DNA of 64,000 nucleotides, taken from Sporomusa acidovorans. Lineage in GTDB: Bacteria; Bacillota; Negativicutes; Sporomusales; Sporomusaceae. Under the pieces are notes generated by a model that was given only the letters and a program-made list of their open reading frames with translations, was not told where the DNA came from and did not search any database. Below are positions 53,036 to 62,013 of this stretch, piece by piece. A program made the translations under genes and the position numbers. Where the stretch lies: assembly GCF_900101845.1 (NCBI RefSeq), contig NZ_FNAM01000001.1:310001-374000 (forward strand), written 5' to 3'. Every line of letters starts with the position of its first letter. Position 1 is the first letter of the stretch.

Positions 53036-54769
53036 TCATTTACAAACACCGCATCTTTTACACCCCGCACTACACGGCGGAGTATATTGTCCTGCCTGTG
53101 CCCGATGATATTCGGCTAGTAAATAAGTCTCTTCAAACCCCATATTCAAATTGCCCCATGGAAAAATCTCTGTTTCTTCTCGTGTACGATACAAATAAAA
53201 TTCTTCCTTTATATTATGGATTTTGAGTGCCTTCTTCCAGCCTTTTACGCCCCCATTTAACACGGCAGTAAGCAATACTTCTCCTAATTTACGGTCACCC
53301 CGGGCTAATACACCCTGAATATAAGCCTCTCTGGGTTGTTCAATGATAACCTCTATGCCTTTTCGCTTTTTTAGAGTGATTTGAATATACTTTAGTCTGG
53401 AAGCTACTTCTTCCAGCGGCGCCATAGGCAACCATTGAAAAGGTGTAAACGGTTTAGGTATGAATGGGTTAATACTAAAGGTTAGCATTCCCTTATTCCC
53501 CAAGGATTCCATATAACTTTTAACATTATGCGCCATATCTACGATGGCTTCAATATCTTGATTACCTTCTTCCGGCAGCCCTACCATGATGTATAAGCGT
53601 ACATGAGGAATGCCCGCCGCAGTCGCAATCGTTATTGCGTCAAACAGATTTTTATCGCTAATATTTTTATTAATTATTTTTCGCAGCCGCTCACTGCCTG
53701 CTTCCGGCGCCAGCGTTATGGTTTTGTGCCCGCTGGCAGCCAGTGAATCTACTAAACTGGCCGACAACGAATCAGCCCTAAGGGATGCAACCGACATGGT
53801 AAGTCCTTCATGTAAAATGAGTTGGCATAATTGATCAATTTCAGGATAATCAGAGATAGCCGCCCCCATTAGGCCAACCTTCGCTCTAAATTCTTTTGCT
53901 TTCTTCACACCTTCAGCAATTTGCGTTAACGGTCTAACCCTGGGATTACGAAAACAGTAACCGGCCATACAAAACCGGCAATGTCTGCCGCAACCTCTGG
54001 CAACCTCAATCAAATACATATTTCTAAACTCAGTCTCAGAGGTAACAATCACTGTCTGACCGGGGTATCTCTCCAGATTTTTAATATACCGCCGTCTTAC
54101 CTTGTCAATTGGTACTGCCGAATGCCGTTCAAACTTTTCAATCGTTCCGTCATCATCATAAATCGGCTGATAAAAACGAGGAACATATACCCCTTCTATT
54201 TGGGCTAAACGCAGTAACAGTTCCTCTTTTGCCAGCCCCTGTTCCAAACTATCGTAATAACTATCGAGAAATTCTTGTATTACTTCTTCTCCCTCGCCGA
54301 TTATACAGGCATCAACAAAGTTTGCCAACGGTTCGGGATTAAAGGTGGCGCAAGGCCCGCCAATAATAACCAGCGGGTCAGCGTCCCCCCGTTCAGACGC
54401 CAAGACCGGAACCTTACCTAACATTAGAATAGTAAGCAGATTAAAATAATCCATTTCAAAAGAAACAGCAAAAGCAATCAGGGGAAATTCGTATAATGGT
54501 AACTGAGTTTCTAACGTTAGTAAAGGCGTGTTTGTCCGGACATACTCAGCTAATGTTTTTTTATCAGGCAAAAACAGCCGTTCACAGGCGGTATCGCCCC
54601 GGCTGTTTATTTGTTCATAGATAATGTGTAAGCCAAGATTAGACATTCCCACATGATAAGTATTAGGATAAACCAGAGCCATAGAGCGGCGGGAACCTGG
54701 CGCGTAAACCAGTGCTCCCCGCTCGGCAGCTACAACTTTTTGTAGCTGTTCTTTTAAAAGCCACGACAT
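53036..54769 (-). CDS. B12-binding-type radical SAM protein (TIGR03960-like)
   Basis: The 577-residue protein has an N-terminal B12-like Rossmann region with LALVYPNTYHVGMSNLGLH, IGGPCATFNPEPLANF and IIGEGEE, and a radical SAM part with C-GRH-C-RF-C (CX3CX2C). It ends in a Cys-rich SAGCKRCGVCK. The pattern fits the uncharacterised TIGR03960 family, which is sometimes fused to TIGR03936. ATG 54769 (MSWLL) is chosen because it is a better match to the family start than the upstream ATG. Confidence 0.85.
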   Translation of the reverse strand: MSWLLKEQLQKVVAAERGALVYAPGSRRSMALVYPNTYHVGMSNLGLHIIYEQINSRGDTACERLFLPDKKTLAEYVRTNTPLLTLETQLPLYEFPLIAFAVSFEMDYFNLLTILMLGKVPVLASERGDADPLVIIGGPCATFNPEPLANFVDACIIGEGEEVIQEFLDSYYDSLEQGLAKEELLLRLAQIEGVYVPRFYQPIYDDDGTIEKFERHSAVPIDKVRRRYIKNLERYPGQTVIVTSETEFRNMYLIEVARGCGRHCRFCMAGYCFRNPRVRPLTQIAEGVKKAKEFRAKVGLMGAAISDYPEIDQLCQLILHEGLTMSVASLRADSLSASLVDSLAASGHKTITLAPEAGSERLRKIINKNISDKNLFDAITIATAAGIPHVRLYIMVGLPEEGNQDIEAIVDMAHNVKSYMESLGNKGMLTFSINPFIPKPFTPFQWLPMAPLEEVASRLKYIQITLKKRKGIEVIIEQPREAYIQGVLARGDRKLGEVLLTAVLNGGVKGWKKALKIHNIKEEFYLYRTREETEIFPWGNLNMGFEETYLLAEYHRAQAGQYTPPCSAGCKRCGVCK

Positions 54770-54846
54770 TTGTATCACATCCACCTGTAACATCTGACAT
54801 ATTGCTGCAAACTGCTTGCCTGGATAATACTAGTAACTGATTAGGG

Positions 54847-55395
54847 TTACTTATTGCCGTATGTCCAGAGCTTTTGCGAACTGTCTTCCCAAATTATCAC
54901 CCGTCCGGCACTGAGTGTGGCTTTTACATCAACCAATCGTTGATTGCGGGAACCGCGAAAGGCTAGTCCTAAATCGCGTTCAGTTGCCTGATATAAACCA
55001 TCTATTAGGAGATCTGTCTGTTCAAGTAAGTTCCCAACACTCTTGCGCTTTATAGCCATTGCCGCTAACTGCTCGAAGGTGAAACCGCTATAAGTAACAA
55101 TATGTAAGCCTAAAGACTTTAATTGCTTAGCCAATAGAGATAACGGTTCAGCCTGGAGAAAAGGCTCACCTCCTGAAAAAGTTATTCCCTTTAACAATTT
55201 ATTCCGGGTAGCAATTTCCACAATATAGCGAAAAAGGCTTTCAGCATCTGTAGAATAGCCACCATTTATATCATGAGTGTCCGGGTTATGACATCCAGGA
55301 CATTTGTGCGGACATCCCTGGGTGAATACTACTAATCGTAGCCCAGGTCCGTCCACAATACTTTCCTTAGTTATTCCCGAAAGTCTAATATCCAT
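54847..55395 (-). CDS. nrdG: Anaerobic ribonucleotide reductase activating protein
   Basis: NrdG is the radical SAM activase that installs the glycyl radical on NrdD. The 182-residue protein has C-PHK-C-PG-C in GCPHKCPGCHNPDTHD, then GITFSGGEPFLQ. It is 14 bp after nrdD and belongs to the NrdR-controlled operon. Confidence 0.95.
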   Translation of the reverse strand: MDIRLSGITKESIVDGPGLRLVVFTQGCPHKCPGCHNPDTHDINGGYSTDAESLFRYIVEIATRNKLLKGITFSGGEPFLQAEPLSLLAKQLKSLGLHIVTYSGFTFEQLAAMAIKRKSVGNLLEQTDLLIDGLYQATERDLGLAFRGSRNQRLVDVKATLSAGRVIIWEDSSQKLWTYGNK

Positions 55396-55409
55396 CCTTA
55401 ATTCCGCTC

Positions 55410-57422
55410 CTAAATATGCCGCACACGCTCATTTAATTCATTCAACTTAGCGTCATTAAACCGGTCAACAGTACTTAAATAACCAGTAATGCGACGAACT
55501 CGACGAACGCTGGTAGTTCCGCAGGAAGGACATTCATCGGTATCAATTACGCCAATATGTCCACACCCTTCGCAAAAATCCACCGGATAGTTAAAACCTG
55601 CATAGCCAAAATCGCATTCCCGCATATAACGGATAATTTCTTCTAACGCACCCAAATTATTTACAGGCGGTGCGGCAAATTCAACATAACTAATATGGCC
55701 GGCATTCGTATATTTATGATATACACCTTCTATACGAATTTTATCAAATACACTTATGGGGAAATTAACAGGAACGTGAAAAGAATTGGTATAATATTCT
55801 TTGTCCGTAACTCCGGGAATAATGCCATATTCTTTACGATCCATTTTTACAAACCGCCCTGATAGGCCTTCAGCCGGTGTAGCCAGCAACGTATAATTCA
55901 AGTCATAATGTTCGGCGGCACGATCGACTTTATCCCGCATAAAAGCGACAATTTCTTCTCCCATGATTTGTGCCTCTTCATTTTCACCATGATGGCTCCC
56001 TGTCAAAGCAGTAAGCGTTTCAGCTAAGCCAATAAAACCTACTGATAATGTCCCATGTTTAATAACTTCTTCAATATAATCACTGGGAGTAAGCTTGTCC
56101 GAATCTATGTAAAGCCCCTGTCCCATCAAGAACGGCATATCACGAACCCTTAGCTTAGCTTGCACCTGAAAGCGGTGATAAAGCTGCTCGCAGGTTAAAT
56201 CAATAAGTTCCGCCAGGCTTTCATAAAATTTCATAAAATTACGCTCGGCCTTGATCGCTAAACGAGGTAAGTTGATCGTAGTGAAACTTAAATTGCCGCG
56301 TCCGTCAGTTACTTCCGGGCCGCAACGATTTGACATCACCCTGGTGCGGCATCCCATGTACCCCACTTGATCTCCATAGGCTTTATTAAATGATGAATCC
56401 ATAAAACTAAAAGTAGGGTTAAGACGTTGAGCAGCCACTCTGATGGCCAGTTTAAACAAGTCATAATTTGGATCGCCAGGATTAAAATTAATCCCTTCCT
56501 TAAGTCGGAAAATAATATTAGGGAAAATAGGGTTTTCCCCCCGCCCTAGACCTTTCTCGTAAGCCAAAAGCAAATTTTTTATTACGGCGCGTCCGGCTGG
56601 TGAGGTCTCAGTCCCTATATTAAGGCTGGAAAAGGGCACTTGAGCACCTGCCCGGGAGTGCATACTATTTAAATTATAGATCAAAGCTTCCATCGCTTGG
56701 TATATTTCTTCATTGCTAGCCTTTTCCATAAATGGTGCTATATCACGGTCAAAAAAGGCAAAAGACTGACCTCCGTGCATATCATTCTGCGAACTCTGCA
56801 AAATAATAGCGGCAAGGGCAGTGGCAGACGACGGACGTTTGGGAGAGCGAATATAACCATGACCGTTATTAAAGCCGTTATTAAGTAATTTTCCCAAAGG
56901 AATTTGTACACAAGTCAGTGTTTTTCCGTAAAAATCAAGATCATGAATGTGATAATCACCCTTTATATGGGCTTGGGCAATCTTTTCCGGAATTAACCGG
57001 TTTAAATAGTAAGCCTTACTGGCAGCACTGGCTATCTGTAGCATTTTAGCTGACGGCGAATTAGAGACATTGGCGTTCTCACGGTTAGTTTCTACCAGAA
57101 TTTCCCCCACCGCATCCATAAGATCGGATTTTGCCTCTCGCATGCGATTACGCTTGTCCCGGTATAAAATATAAGCCTTAGCCGTTTTAGCATGACCTGT
57201 TTCAATTAACATCTTTTCAACTGCATCCTGAACATCTTCCACACCAAATATACCGCCGTTATATTGTTGCTTCAGAAACTTTAAAACATTAAGCGTAAGT
57301 TCTAATGCCAATTCCCGGTCTGCTCCACCGACGGCCTTAGCCGCTCTATATATAGCCTCCGTTATTTTACTTTCATCAAATGCTACTTCCCGGCCATCAC
57401 GTTTCTTTATTCTTGCAAACAT
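55410..57422 (-). CDS. nrdD: Anaerobic (class III) ribonucleoside-triphosphate reductase
   Basis: The 670-residue enzyme reduces NTPs without oxygen. It has an N-terminal ATP-cone (about 1-90: KKRDGREVAFDESKITEAIY), barrel motifs CVQIPLGKLLNNGF, SLNIGTETSPAGR and NRCGPEVTDGRG, a C-terminal zinc site with CEGCG and CPSCG, and the glycyl radical region RRITGYLS near the end. It follows nrdR by 18 bp. Confidence 0.96.
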   Translation of the reverse strand: MFARIKKRDGREVAFDESKITEAIYRAAKAVGGADRELALELTLNVLKFLKQQYNGGIFGVEDVQDAVEKMLIETGHAKTAKAYILYRDKRNRMREAKSDLMDAVGEILVETNRENANVSNSPSAKMLQIASAASKAYYLNRLIPEKIAQAHIKGDYHIHDLDFYGKTLTCVQIPLGKLLNNGFNNGHGYIRSPKRPSSATALAAIILQSSQNDMHGGQSFAFFDRDIAPFMEKASNEEIYQAMEALIYNLNSMHSRAGAQVPFSSLNIGTETSPAGRAVIKNLLLAYEKGLGRGENPIFPNIIFRLKEGINFNPGDPNYDLFKLAIRVAAQRLNPTFSFMDSSFNKAYGDQVGYMGCRTRVMSNRCGPEVTDGRGNLSFTTINLPRLAIKAERNFMKFYESLAELIDLTCEQLYHRFQVQAKLRVRDMPFLMGQGLYIDSDKLTPSDYIEEVIKHGTLSVGFIGLAETLTALTGSHHGENEEAQIMGEEIVAFMRDKVDRAAEHYDLNYTLLATPAEGLSGRFVKMDRKEYGIIPGVTDKEYYTNSFHVPVNFPISVFDKIRIEGVYHKYTNAGHISYVEFAAPPVNNLGALEEIIRYMRECDFGYAGFNYPVDFCEGCGHIGVIDTDECPSCGTTSVRRVRRITGYLSTVDRFNDAKLNELNERVRHI

Positions 57423-57440
57423 TCTTTTCCCCCATGCTGA

Positions 57441-57905
57441 TTAATCTTTGTGTTGTGTTTTCATAAGTACTTCTAGTTCCTGCATAAAGTTATTAATATC
57501 GGCAAATTGCCGATACACTGAAGCAAATCGAACATAGGCAACCTGGTCAATCTCCCGTAAGTGTTGCATCACAGACTCGCCAATCTGCCGTGAGGAAACT
57601 TCTCGCTCTGCACTATTATGCAGATCCCGTTCGACTTTATTGACAGCTGTTTCAATTGCATTAATGGGAACCGGCCGCTTTTCACACGCCTTTAAAATTC
57701 CGCCGAGCAGCTTACTCCGGTCAAAAATCTCTCGCCGTCCGTCTTTTTTTATAACCATTAACGGTATTTCTTCAATGACCTCGTAGGTAGTAAAACGACG
57801 GGCGCAGGCAGAGCACTCTCTTCGTCGACGGATAGAATTTCCCTCATCGGCGGCTCGTGAATCAATAACCTTGCTATCAGCTACTCCACAAAACGGACAA
57901 CGCAA
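57441..57905 (-). CDS. nrdR: Transcriptional repressor NrdR
   Basis: NrdR senses ATP/dATP and represses ribonucleotide reductase genes. The 154-residue protein has an N-terminal zinc ribbon ([17 protein letters not shown] and [17 protein letters not shown]) and an ATP-cone (about 50-140). I choose the TTG at 57905, nine bases after AAGGAG, since it gives the conserved MRCPFCG-type start. Two NrdR boxes lie just upstream, so it is autoregulated with nrdD-nrdG. Confidence 0.95.
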   Translation of the reverse strand: MRCPFCGVADSKVIDSRAADEGNSIRRRRECSACARRFTTYEVIEEIPLMVIKKDGRREIFDRSKLLGGILKACEKRPVPINAIETAVNKVERDLHNSAEREVSSRQIGESVMQHLREIDQVAYVRFASVYRQFADINNFMQELEVLMKTQHKD

Positions 57906-57939
57906 ATTCACCCACTCCTTGATTACTCCGGTGAGTATG

Positions 57940-57968
57940 TTATAATAACTTATAGGCATTAATCTCAA
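57940..57968 (-). promoter_or_regulatory. Promoter of nrdR-nrdD-nrdG
   Basis: TTGAGA (57968-57963), 17 bp and TTATAA (57945-57940) lie about 35 bp before the nrdR start. The -35 touches the first NrdR box, so a bound repressor would block polymerase. Confidence 0.6.
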
Positions 57969-58015
57969 CACTATATATTGTGTTCTGCATAATACATATA
58001 CGCCATATATTGTTT
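57968..58015. promoter_or_regulatory. Pair of NrdR boxes
   Basis: ACACTATATATTGTGT (57968-57983) matches the NrdR box consensus acaCwAtATaTwGtgt fully. A second, weaker box ACGCCATATATTGTTT starts at 58000. The start-to-start distance is 32 bp, about three helical turns, the usual spacing. Confidence 0.9.
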
Positions 58016-58071
58016 TTCTCCTGCCTCATGGAGAAATTTATGAAAAAAACTATCTGTCAAAAGAAGAATAT

Positions 58072-58117
58072 AAAAAGGAAGCATCACCGCGCGCTTGCCG
58101 CTATGTGCTTCCTTTTA
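58072..58117 (-). terminator. Terminator after the GlsB/YeaQ-type gene
   Basis: AAAAGGAAGCA (58073-58083) pairs with TGCTTCCTTTT (58106-58116); the minus strand continues with T-rich sequence. Confidence 0.8.
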
Positions 58118-58146
58118 TTTTCTATCTGCTATAATTTATACAACAA

Positions 58147-58410
58147 TCATTTAGTTTCCGCCCGGTTGCCGCTAAACGCTCGCACAATCCAAACAAAAAT
58201 TACAGCACCAACCACACTCGCTATTAGTTGCCCAATTAGCCCATAGGTGCTAATCCCAATTACCGAGAGCAAAAATCCGCCAACATAGGCACCAATCACA
58301 CCAACAATCATGTCTACCCAAAAGCCAAAGCCATGTCCCCGAAGTAATTGGCCGGCCAACCATCCAGCTACGGCTCCCGTAATTAAGAACCATATTGCAT
58401 TGCTCAACAT
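58147..58410 (-). CDS. GlsB/YeaQ/YmgE family membrane protein
   Basis: The 87-residue protein has three glycine-rich membrane helices: WFLITGAVAGWLAGQLLRG, VDMIVGVIGAYVGGFLLSVI and GLIGQLIASVVGAVIFVWIV. The family (also called transglycosylase-associated) is stress-linked; the biochemical role is unknown. GGAGGGA precedes the ATG. It stands alone. Confidence 0.9.
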   Translation of the reverse strand: MLSNAIWFLITGAVAGWLAGQLLRGHGFGFWVDMIVGVIGAYVGGFLLSVIGISTYGLIGQLIASVVGAVIFVWIVRAFSGNRAETK

Positions 58411-58580
58411 AGCATTCCCTCCATTTAAAAATTAGTACTATTATCCCCATTAAAATAATTCTTAAGCTTCTCACCGATAATTTTCTCTTCTTAAAGTTAG
58501 GCCCTCTATCCCAAGATAAATAGAGAGCCTTCAAAAAATCAATTTCAATTTTGCGTTCAATAAAATAATAAAGGAGAAGC

Positions 58581-59075
58581 ATGAAAATTTTAATTGATGC
58601 CGACGCTTGCCCGCAGGCAGCCCTACGGCAATGCCTGGAAGCAGGGAAAAAATATGGTATTCCGGTTTGGACAGTTGCCAGCTTCAACCATAATATTGTA
58701 TCGGATCATCATGTAACAGTAGGCAATGCATCCCAGGAAGCTGATATTAAGCTTATCAATCTGACTGAACCAAGTGATATCATCATTACACAAGATTGGG
58801 GAGTTGCCGCAATAGTAATAGCCAAGTCAGCCTATTGTCTTGGTCCAACCGGTGTAGAATACTGCCCGGAAAAGATAGAATTTCTGTTGGAAGAACGGGA
58901 AATCAAGGCTAAATTCCGTCGCAGCGGTGGACGGACAAAAGGCCCTAAAAAACGTACCCAGTCAGATAATATAAAATTTGCTGCCGGATTGGAGAAACTT
59001 ATCCATAAAAGTAGACAACAAAAAAGTTTAGATGCCGGCAAAATCTATGATACTTTCCGCCATAGCCCCGAGTAA
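58581..59075 (+). CDS. YaiI/YqxD family (DUF188) protein
   Basis: The 164-residue protein has the PIN-like DUF188 pattern: [19 protein letters not shown] at the start (Asp pair), [17 protein letters not shown] and a basic [14 protein letters not shown] near the C-terminus. AAAGGAG lies before the ATG. A nuclease role has been suggested but is not established. Confidence 0.9.
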   Translation: MKILIDADACPQAALRQCLEAGKKYGIPVWTVASFNHNIVSDHHVTVGNASQEADIKLINLTEPSDIIITQDWGVAAIVIAKSAYCLGPTGVEYCPEKIEFLLEEREIKAKFRRSGGRTKGPKKRTQSDNIKFAAGLEKLIHKSRQQKSLDAGKIYDTFRHSPE

Positions 59076-59111
59076 ATGGTGAAACCCCTAAGAGTTCGAC
59101 ATCAGTCGAAG

Positions 59112-59282
59112 TTAACACAATATATTAATATTGGAATCCGCTTTAGACTGCAGTTCCTTTTTTAACAAACTTTCAAAAGAAGTGCTTCCCTTTTTCCCCG
59201 GAGAATAAGAAATTTCGCTATTTTTACTTCTTATATATGTCTTAGAGCTTGGACATATCGGAACAACCTTAGTAATTTTCAA
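59112..59282 (-). CDS. Hypothetical small protein, 56 aa
   Basis: A TTG start at 59282 has GGAAGGTG about seven bases upstream. The product is basic, with KITKVVPICPSSKTYIRSK and a C-terminal STSFESLLKKELQSK that would form an amphipathic helix. No family recognised. It is short, so it may be chance, but the ribosome site is good. Confidence 0.4.
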   Translation of the reverse strand: MKITKVVPICPSSKTYIRSKNSEISYSPGKKGSTSFESLLKKELQSKADSNINILC

Positions 59283-59454
59283 AGCAATCACCTTCCATAT
59301 TTTTACATACATATTCTATTATTTGGAAGTAATTACCTTTTGTTTTTTACCACTACCTAAAAAACATTTTATGCTATATTTTGCACTGCTTCTGACGAAC
59401 TGTAGCCAAGCAGTACTTTAAGCAAAGCAACCATTATGTCATACGGCATAAATG

Positions 59455-59488
59455 CCAAAATGTCCCTTCTCAAGAAGGGACATTTTGG
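59455..59488 (-). terminator. Terminator after the AMP-forming ligase gene
   Basis: A perfect 15-bp stem (59455-59469 with 59474-59488, arm CCAAAATGTCCCTTC) with a 4-nt loop lies 20 bp after the ligase stop. The T-run is weak. 59283-59454 holds nothing else recognised. Confidence 0.75.
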
Positions 59489-59507
59489 AGAAAATAAGCA
59501 GATGTTT

Positions 59508-61142
59508 TCAATTTTGCGTTTGAACCGCTACCAAATTGCTTGCGCAAAATTTTTTCCGAAGTTTCGGCTTTTCAATCTTGCCTGTGGGGTTGCGCGGAAC
59601 TACGTCAAAAATAATCCTACGCGGACGTTTATATCGCGGCAACGACGAACAGAATTCCCTTATCTCTCTCTCTGAACATAGACAATCAGGCTTTAACTCT
59701 ATAATCGCCGCCGCAATTTCGCCAAGGCGCTGATCCGGCAGACCAATTACCGCTACGTCCTTAATTGCATCATATCTGTGGAGAAAATCCTCAATCTGTA
59801 CAGGATACAGGTTCTCACCGCCACTAATGATAACATCCTTTTTACGATCAACTAAATAAATGAAGCCGTCTTTGTCCATTCGCGCCATATCACCGGTTAA
59901 AAGCCACCCATCTTTCAATACGGCAGCAGTCGCTTCCGGGTCACGGTAGTAACATTTCATAACCCCCGGCCCTTTTACAATCAGTTCACCAACATGTCCC
60001 TGTGGCACAAGATGACCATCGCCGTCAATAATCATGGCTTCCCAGTTGTATCCCTGCTTACCAATTGCCCCAACTTTGTGAATGTTATCCATTCCAAGAT
60101 GAACACAACCTGGACCTATTGATTCACTCAAGCCATAATTGGTATCGTACAAATGGTTGGGAAAATATTTTTTCCAGCGCTGAATTAAACTGGGTGGAAC
60201 CGGCTGCGCACCAATATGCATTAACCGCCACTGCTGTAGATTATAATCATTTAGATCCACCTCGCCGCTGCTAATGGCGTCAAGGATATCCTGTACCCAG
60301 GGAACAAGGAGCCAGACTATTGTTATCTTTTCTTCAGAAACAGCTTTTAGTATCCACTTGGGCTTGACCCCCCGCAGCAAAACCGCTTTACCGCCTACCA
60401 GCAAACTACCAAACCAATGCATCTTGGCACCGGTATGATACAATGGCGGAATACATAAGAAATTATCCCCCCGGGTCTGTCTGTGATGGTTTTGCTCTGT
60501 ATAGCAAGCGGATACGAGACTCCGCTGGGAATGAAGAATGGCTTTGGGAAAACCTGTAGTCCCAGAAGAAAAATAGATAGCCGCATCGTCTTCTTCTGTT
60601 ATAGGAATTTGCGGGGCTTCATCAGAACACACGGACACAAGCTGCTTATAATTTTGAGCAAATGACGGACAACTTTCCCCTACAAAAAAATGCAATTTAA
60701 TTCCTGAAATTTTATCGTTAATGGGTTCCACCCGTTCAATAAATTCCGGTCCGAATACCAAGGCTGTAACTTCCGCTAATTCTAAGCAGTATTTTATTTC
60801 TTCCGTAGTATAACGAAAATTCAGAGGCACTGCCAGAGCACCGGTTTTAAGAATACCGAAGTAAATTGGCAGCCATTCAAGACAATTCATCAATAATATC
60901 GCAACTTTATCACCTTTTCTGATACCGCTGTTCATAAGAAGATTAGCAAATTTATTTGCCTTTTCCTCAAACTCACGCCAAGTTATTTCTTGCCGAAAAC
61001 CTGCCGCCGGATTTGGTTCAATAAGTTCATATTCACTCCAGGGAACGATTTGCCGCTCCTGTAGTTCCGGATTAATTTCAACCAGGCTAATATCATCACC
61101 ATATAGCCTCGCATTTTGAGAAAGTATTTCCGTTATTAGCAC
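59508..61142 (-). CDS. AMP-forming acyl-CoA synthetase-like ligase
   Basis: The 544-residue adenylate-forming enzyme has A3 YFSSGTTGFPKAILHS, A5-like YGLSESIG, A7 GWLLTGDMARMDKDGFIYLVDR, A8 KKDVIISGGENLYPVQIE and A10 NPTGKIEKPKLRK. This is the fatty/aryl acyl-CoA ligase subfamily; the acid is unknown. GTG at 61142 has GGGAGGAG eight bases upstream. The gene lies directly after a T-box leader, so expression should depend on uncharged tRNA, which is unusual for this class. Confidence 0.88.
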   Translation of the reverse strand: MLITEILSQNARLYGDDISLVEINPELQERQIVPWSEYELIEPNPAAGFRQEITWREFEEKANKFANLLMNSGIRKGDKVAILLMNCLEWLPIYFGILKTGALAVPLNFRYTTEEIKYCLELAEVTALVFGPEFIERVEPINDKISGIKLHFFVGESCPSFAQNYKQLVSVCSDEAPQIPITEEDDAAIYFSSGTTGFPKAILHSQRSLVSACYTEQNHHRQTRGDNFLCIPPLYHTGAKMHWFGSLLVGGKAVLLRGVKPKWILKAVSEEKITIVWLLVPWVQDILDAISSGEVDLNDYNLQQWRLMHIGAQPVPPSLIQRWKKYFPNHLYDTNYGLSESIGPGCVHLGMDNIHKVGAIGKQGYNWEAMIIDGDGHLVPQGHVGELIVKGPGVMKCYYRDPEATAAVLKDGWLLTGDMARMDKDGFIYLVDRKKDVIISGGENLYPVQIEDFLHRYDAIKDVAVIGLPDQRLGEIAAAIIELKPDCLCSEREIREFCSSLPRYKRPRRIIFDVVPRNPTGKIEKPKLRKKFCASNLVAVQTQN

Positions 61143-61181
61143 CTATTTTTCTCCTCCCTATTACCCATTTTGAACAAATAC

Positions 61182-61219
61182 AAAAATCCCGTCTCTGTAT
61201 TTCTACAGGGACGGGATTT
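61182..61219 (-). terminator. T-box terminator
   Basis: A 16-bp stem with one G-U (61184-61199 with 61204-61219, arm AAATCCCGTC at the base) followed by T-rich sequence, just 3' of the T-box core. Confidence 0.9.
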
Positions 61220-61461
61220 AATAATCCGTGGTACCACCCTGCTTGCTTTATCGCAAGCCGCTTTTTCAGGTACGGGAACTGCGTCCGATACCCTAGCCTT
61301 GTTAACGGTGGCACACCGGCGCGGTCTACTCATTTCTTTTCAACCTGCTGCTTATGAGTGTATTTCAGTTAATCTGCTTACCGGTTCGCACCAGTCACCG
61401 GCTCTCTGAAAAGCATAACAAACCTACTTTTCTCAGTCATTGCATTTGTCAATTGCTATTA
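61220..61461 (-). ncRNA. T-box leader (probably tyrosine-specific)
   Basis: The minus-strand leader has AGAGAGCCGGTGACTGGTGC, GAACCGG and the T-box core GGGTGGTACCACGG (near 61226-61239). The candidate specifier is TAC in GAAATACACTCA, with TGAG near the 5' end pairing with CTCA after it to close stem I. The core UGGU would pair with ACCA, which fits tRNA-Tyr with discriminator A. Another specifier register is possible. Antiterminator and terminator are both visible. Confidence 0.85.
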
Positions 61462-61467
61462 AGCGTA

Positions 61468-61495
61468 ATTATAGCATAAAAATCCCGCGTGTCAA
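61468..61495 (-). promoter_or_regulatory. Promoter of the T-box transcript
   Basis: TTGACA (61495-61490), 16 bp and TATAAT (61473-61468) are a near-perfect sigma-A promoter; the start falls near 61461. 61496-61702 shows no further gene. Confidence 0.88.
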
Positions 61496-61702
61496 TAATT
61501 GAAATATTAATTGGAAAACTTTTTTATTTTTTTACAAAGCCAACTTCTTTACCCGATGGGCTTTTTCAAGATCTCTATCTACAGATATTCAGCGAGCTAC
61601 TTACATATAGGCGGTAAATACAAAAAAAGTTCAATAATATAAATTTTAACGGGTTTACGAATTTTAAAGCGGAGCACACTTTTAACAAGGAGGTGATTCA
61701 CT

Positions 61703-61876
61703 ATGCCGGAAAAAAAGAATGCAGCTAAACTGATGGATGAGGCGACCGATACCGCAGCTAAAGCGCTTGAAGGCAAACACTATCAGAATTCAGGCGCCGT
61801 CACCGAACAGTTCAATGCAAAAATAGATAAGGCCTCAGAATTAGCAAGCGCTAAGTATAGCGGAAAAAACAAATAA
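61703..61876 (+). CDS. Hypothetical small protein, 57 aa
   Basis: ATG at 61703 follows AAGGAGGTGA, a full anti-16S match. The product is hydrophilic and Ala/Lys rich: AAKLMDEATDTAAKAL, then FNAKIDKASELASAKY. It is helical with no membrane segment. A spore or stress protein is plausible, but it lacks the alpha/beta SASP signature. A terminator follows at 61983. Confidence 0.65.
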   Translation: MPEKKNAAKLMDEATDTAAKALEGKHYQNSGAVTEQFNAKIDKASELASAKYSGKNK

Positions 61877-61982
61877 AAGCAAGATAGGCTTACGCAAAGT
61901 ATCAAAGCATTGCCCAACCAAGAGTTTAACGTACGGTTACCCCGTTGTAAGTGATCTATTGTTCAATCTGGATTTGAAAAAT

Positions 61983-62011
61983 GAGATTAGGCTGCGGCCT
62001 AATCTCGTTTT
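61983..62011. terminator. Bidirectional terminator
   Basis: GAGATTAGG (61983-61991) pairs with CCTAATCTC (61998-62006) with T-runs on both sides. It serves the 57-aa gene and the leftward unit from hcp. Confidence 0.88.
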
Positions 62012-62013
62012 TA

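Noticed and set aside
58038-58246. Lys-rich plus-strand frame over a terminator and the YeaQ-type gene
   Set aside because: It is antisense to a clear gene and runs through a terminator hairpin.
59095-59110. TTCGAC-atca-GTCGAA inverted repeat after the YaiI gene
   Set aside because: Only six bases per arm, no T-run and no known operator of this form; chance is likely.
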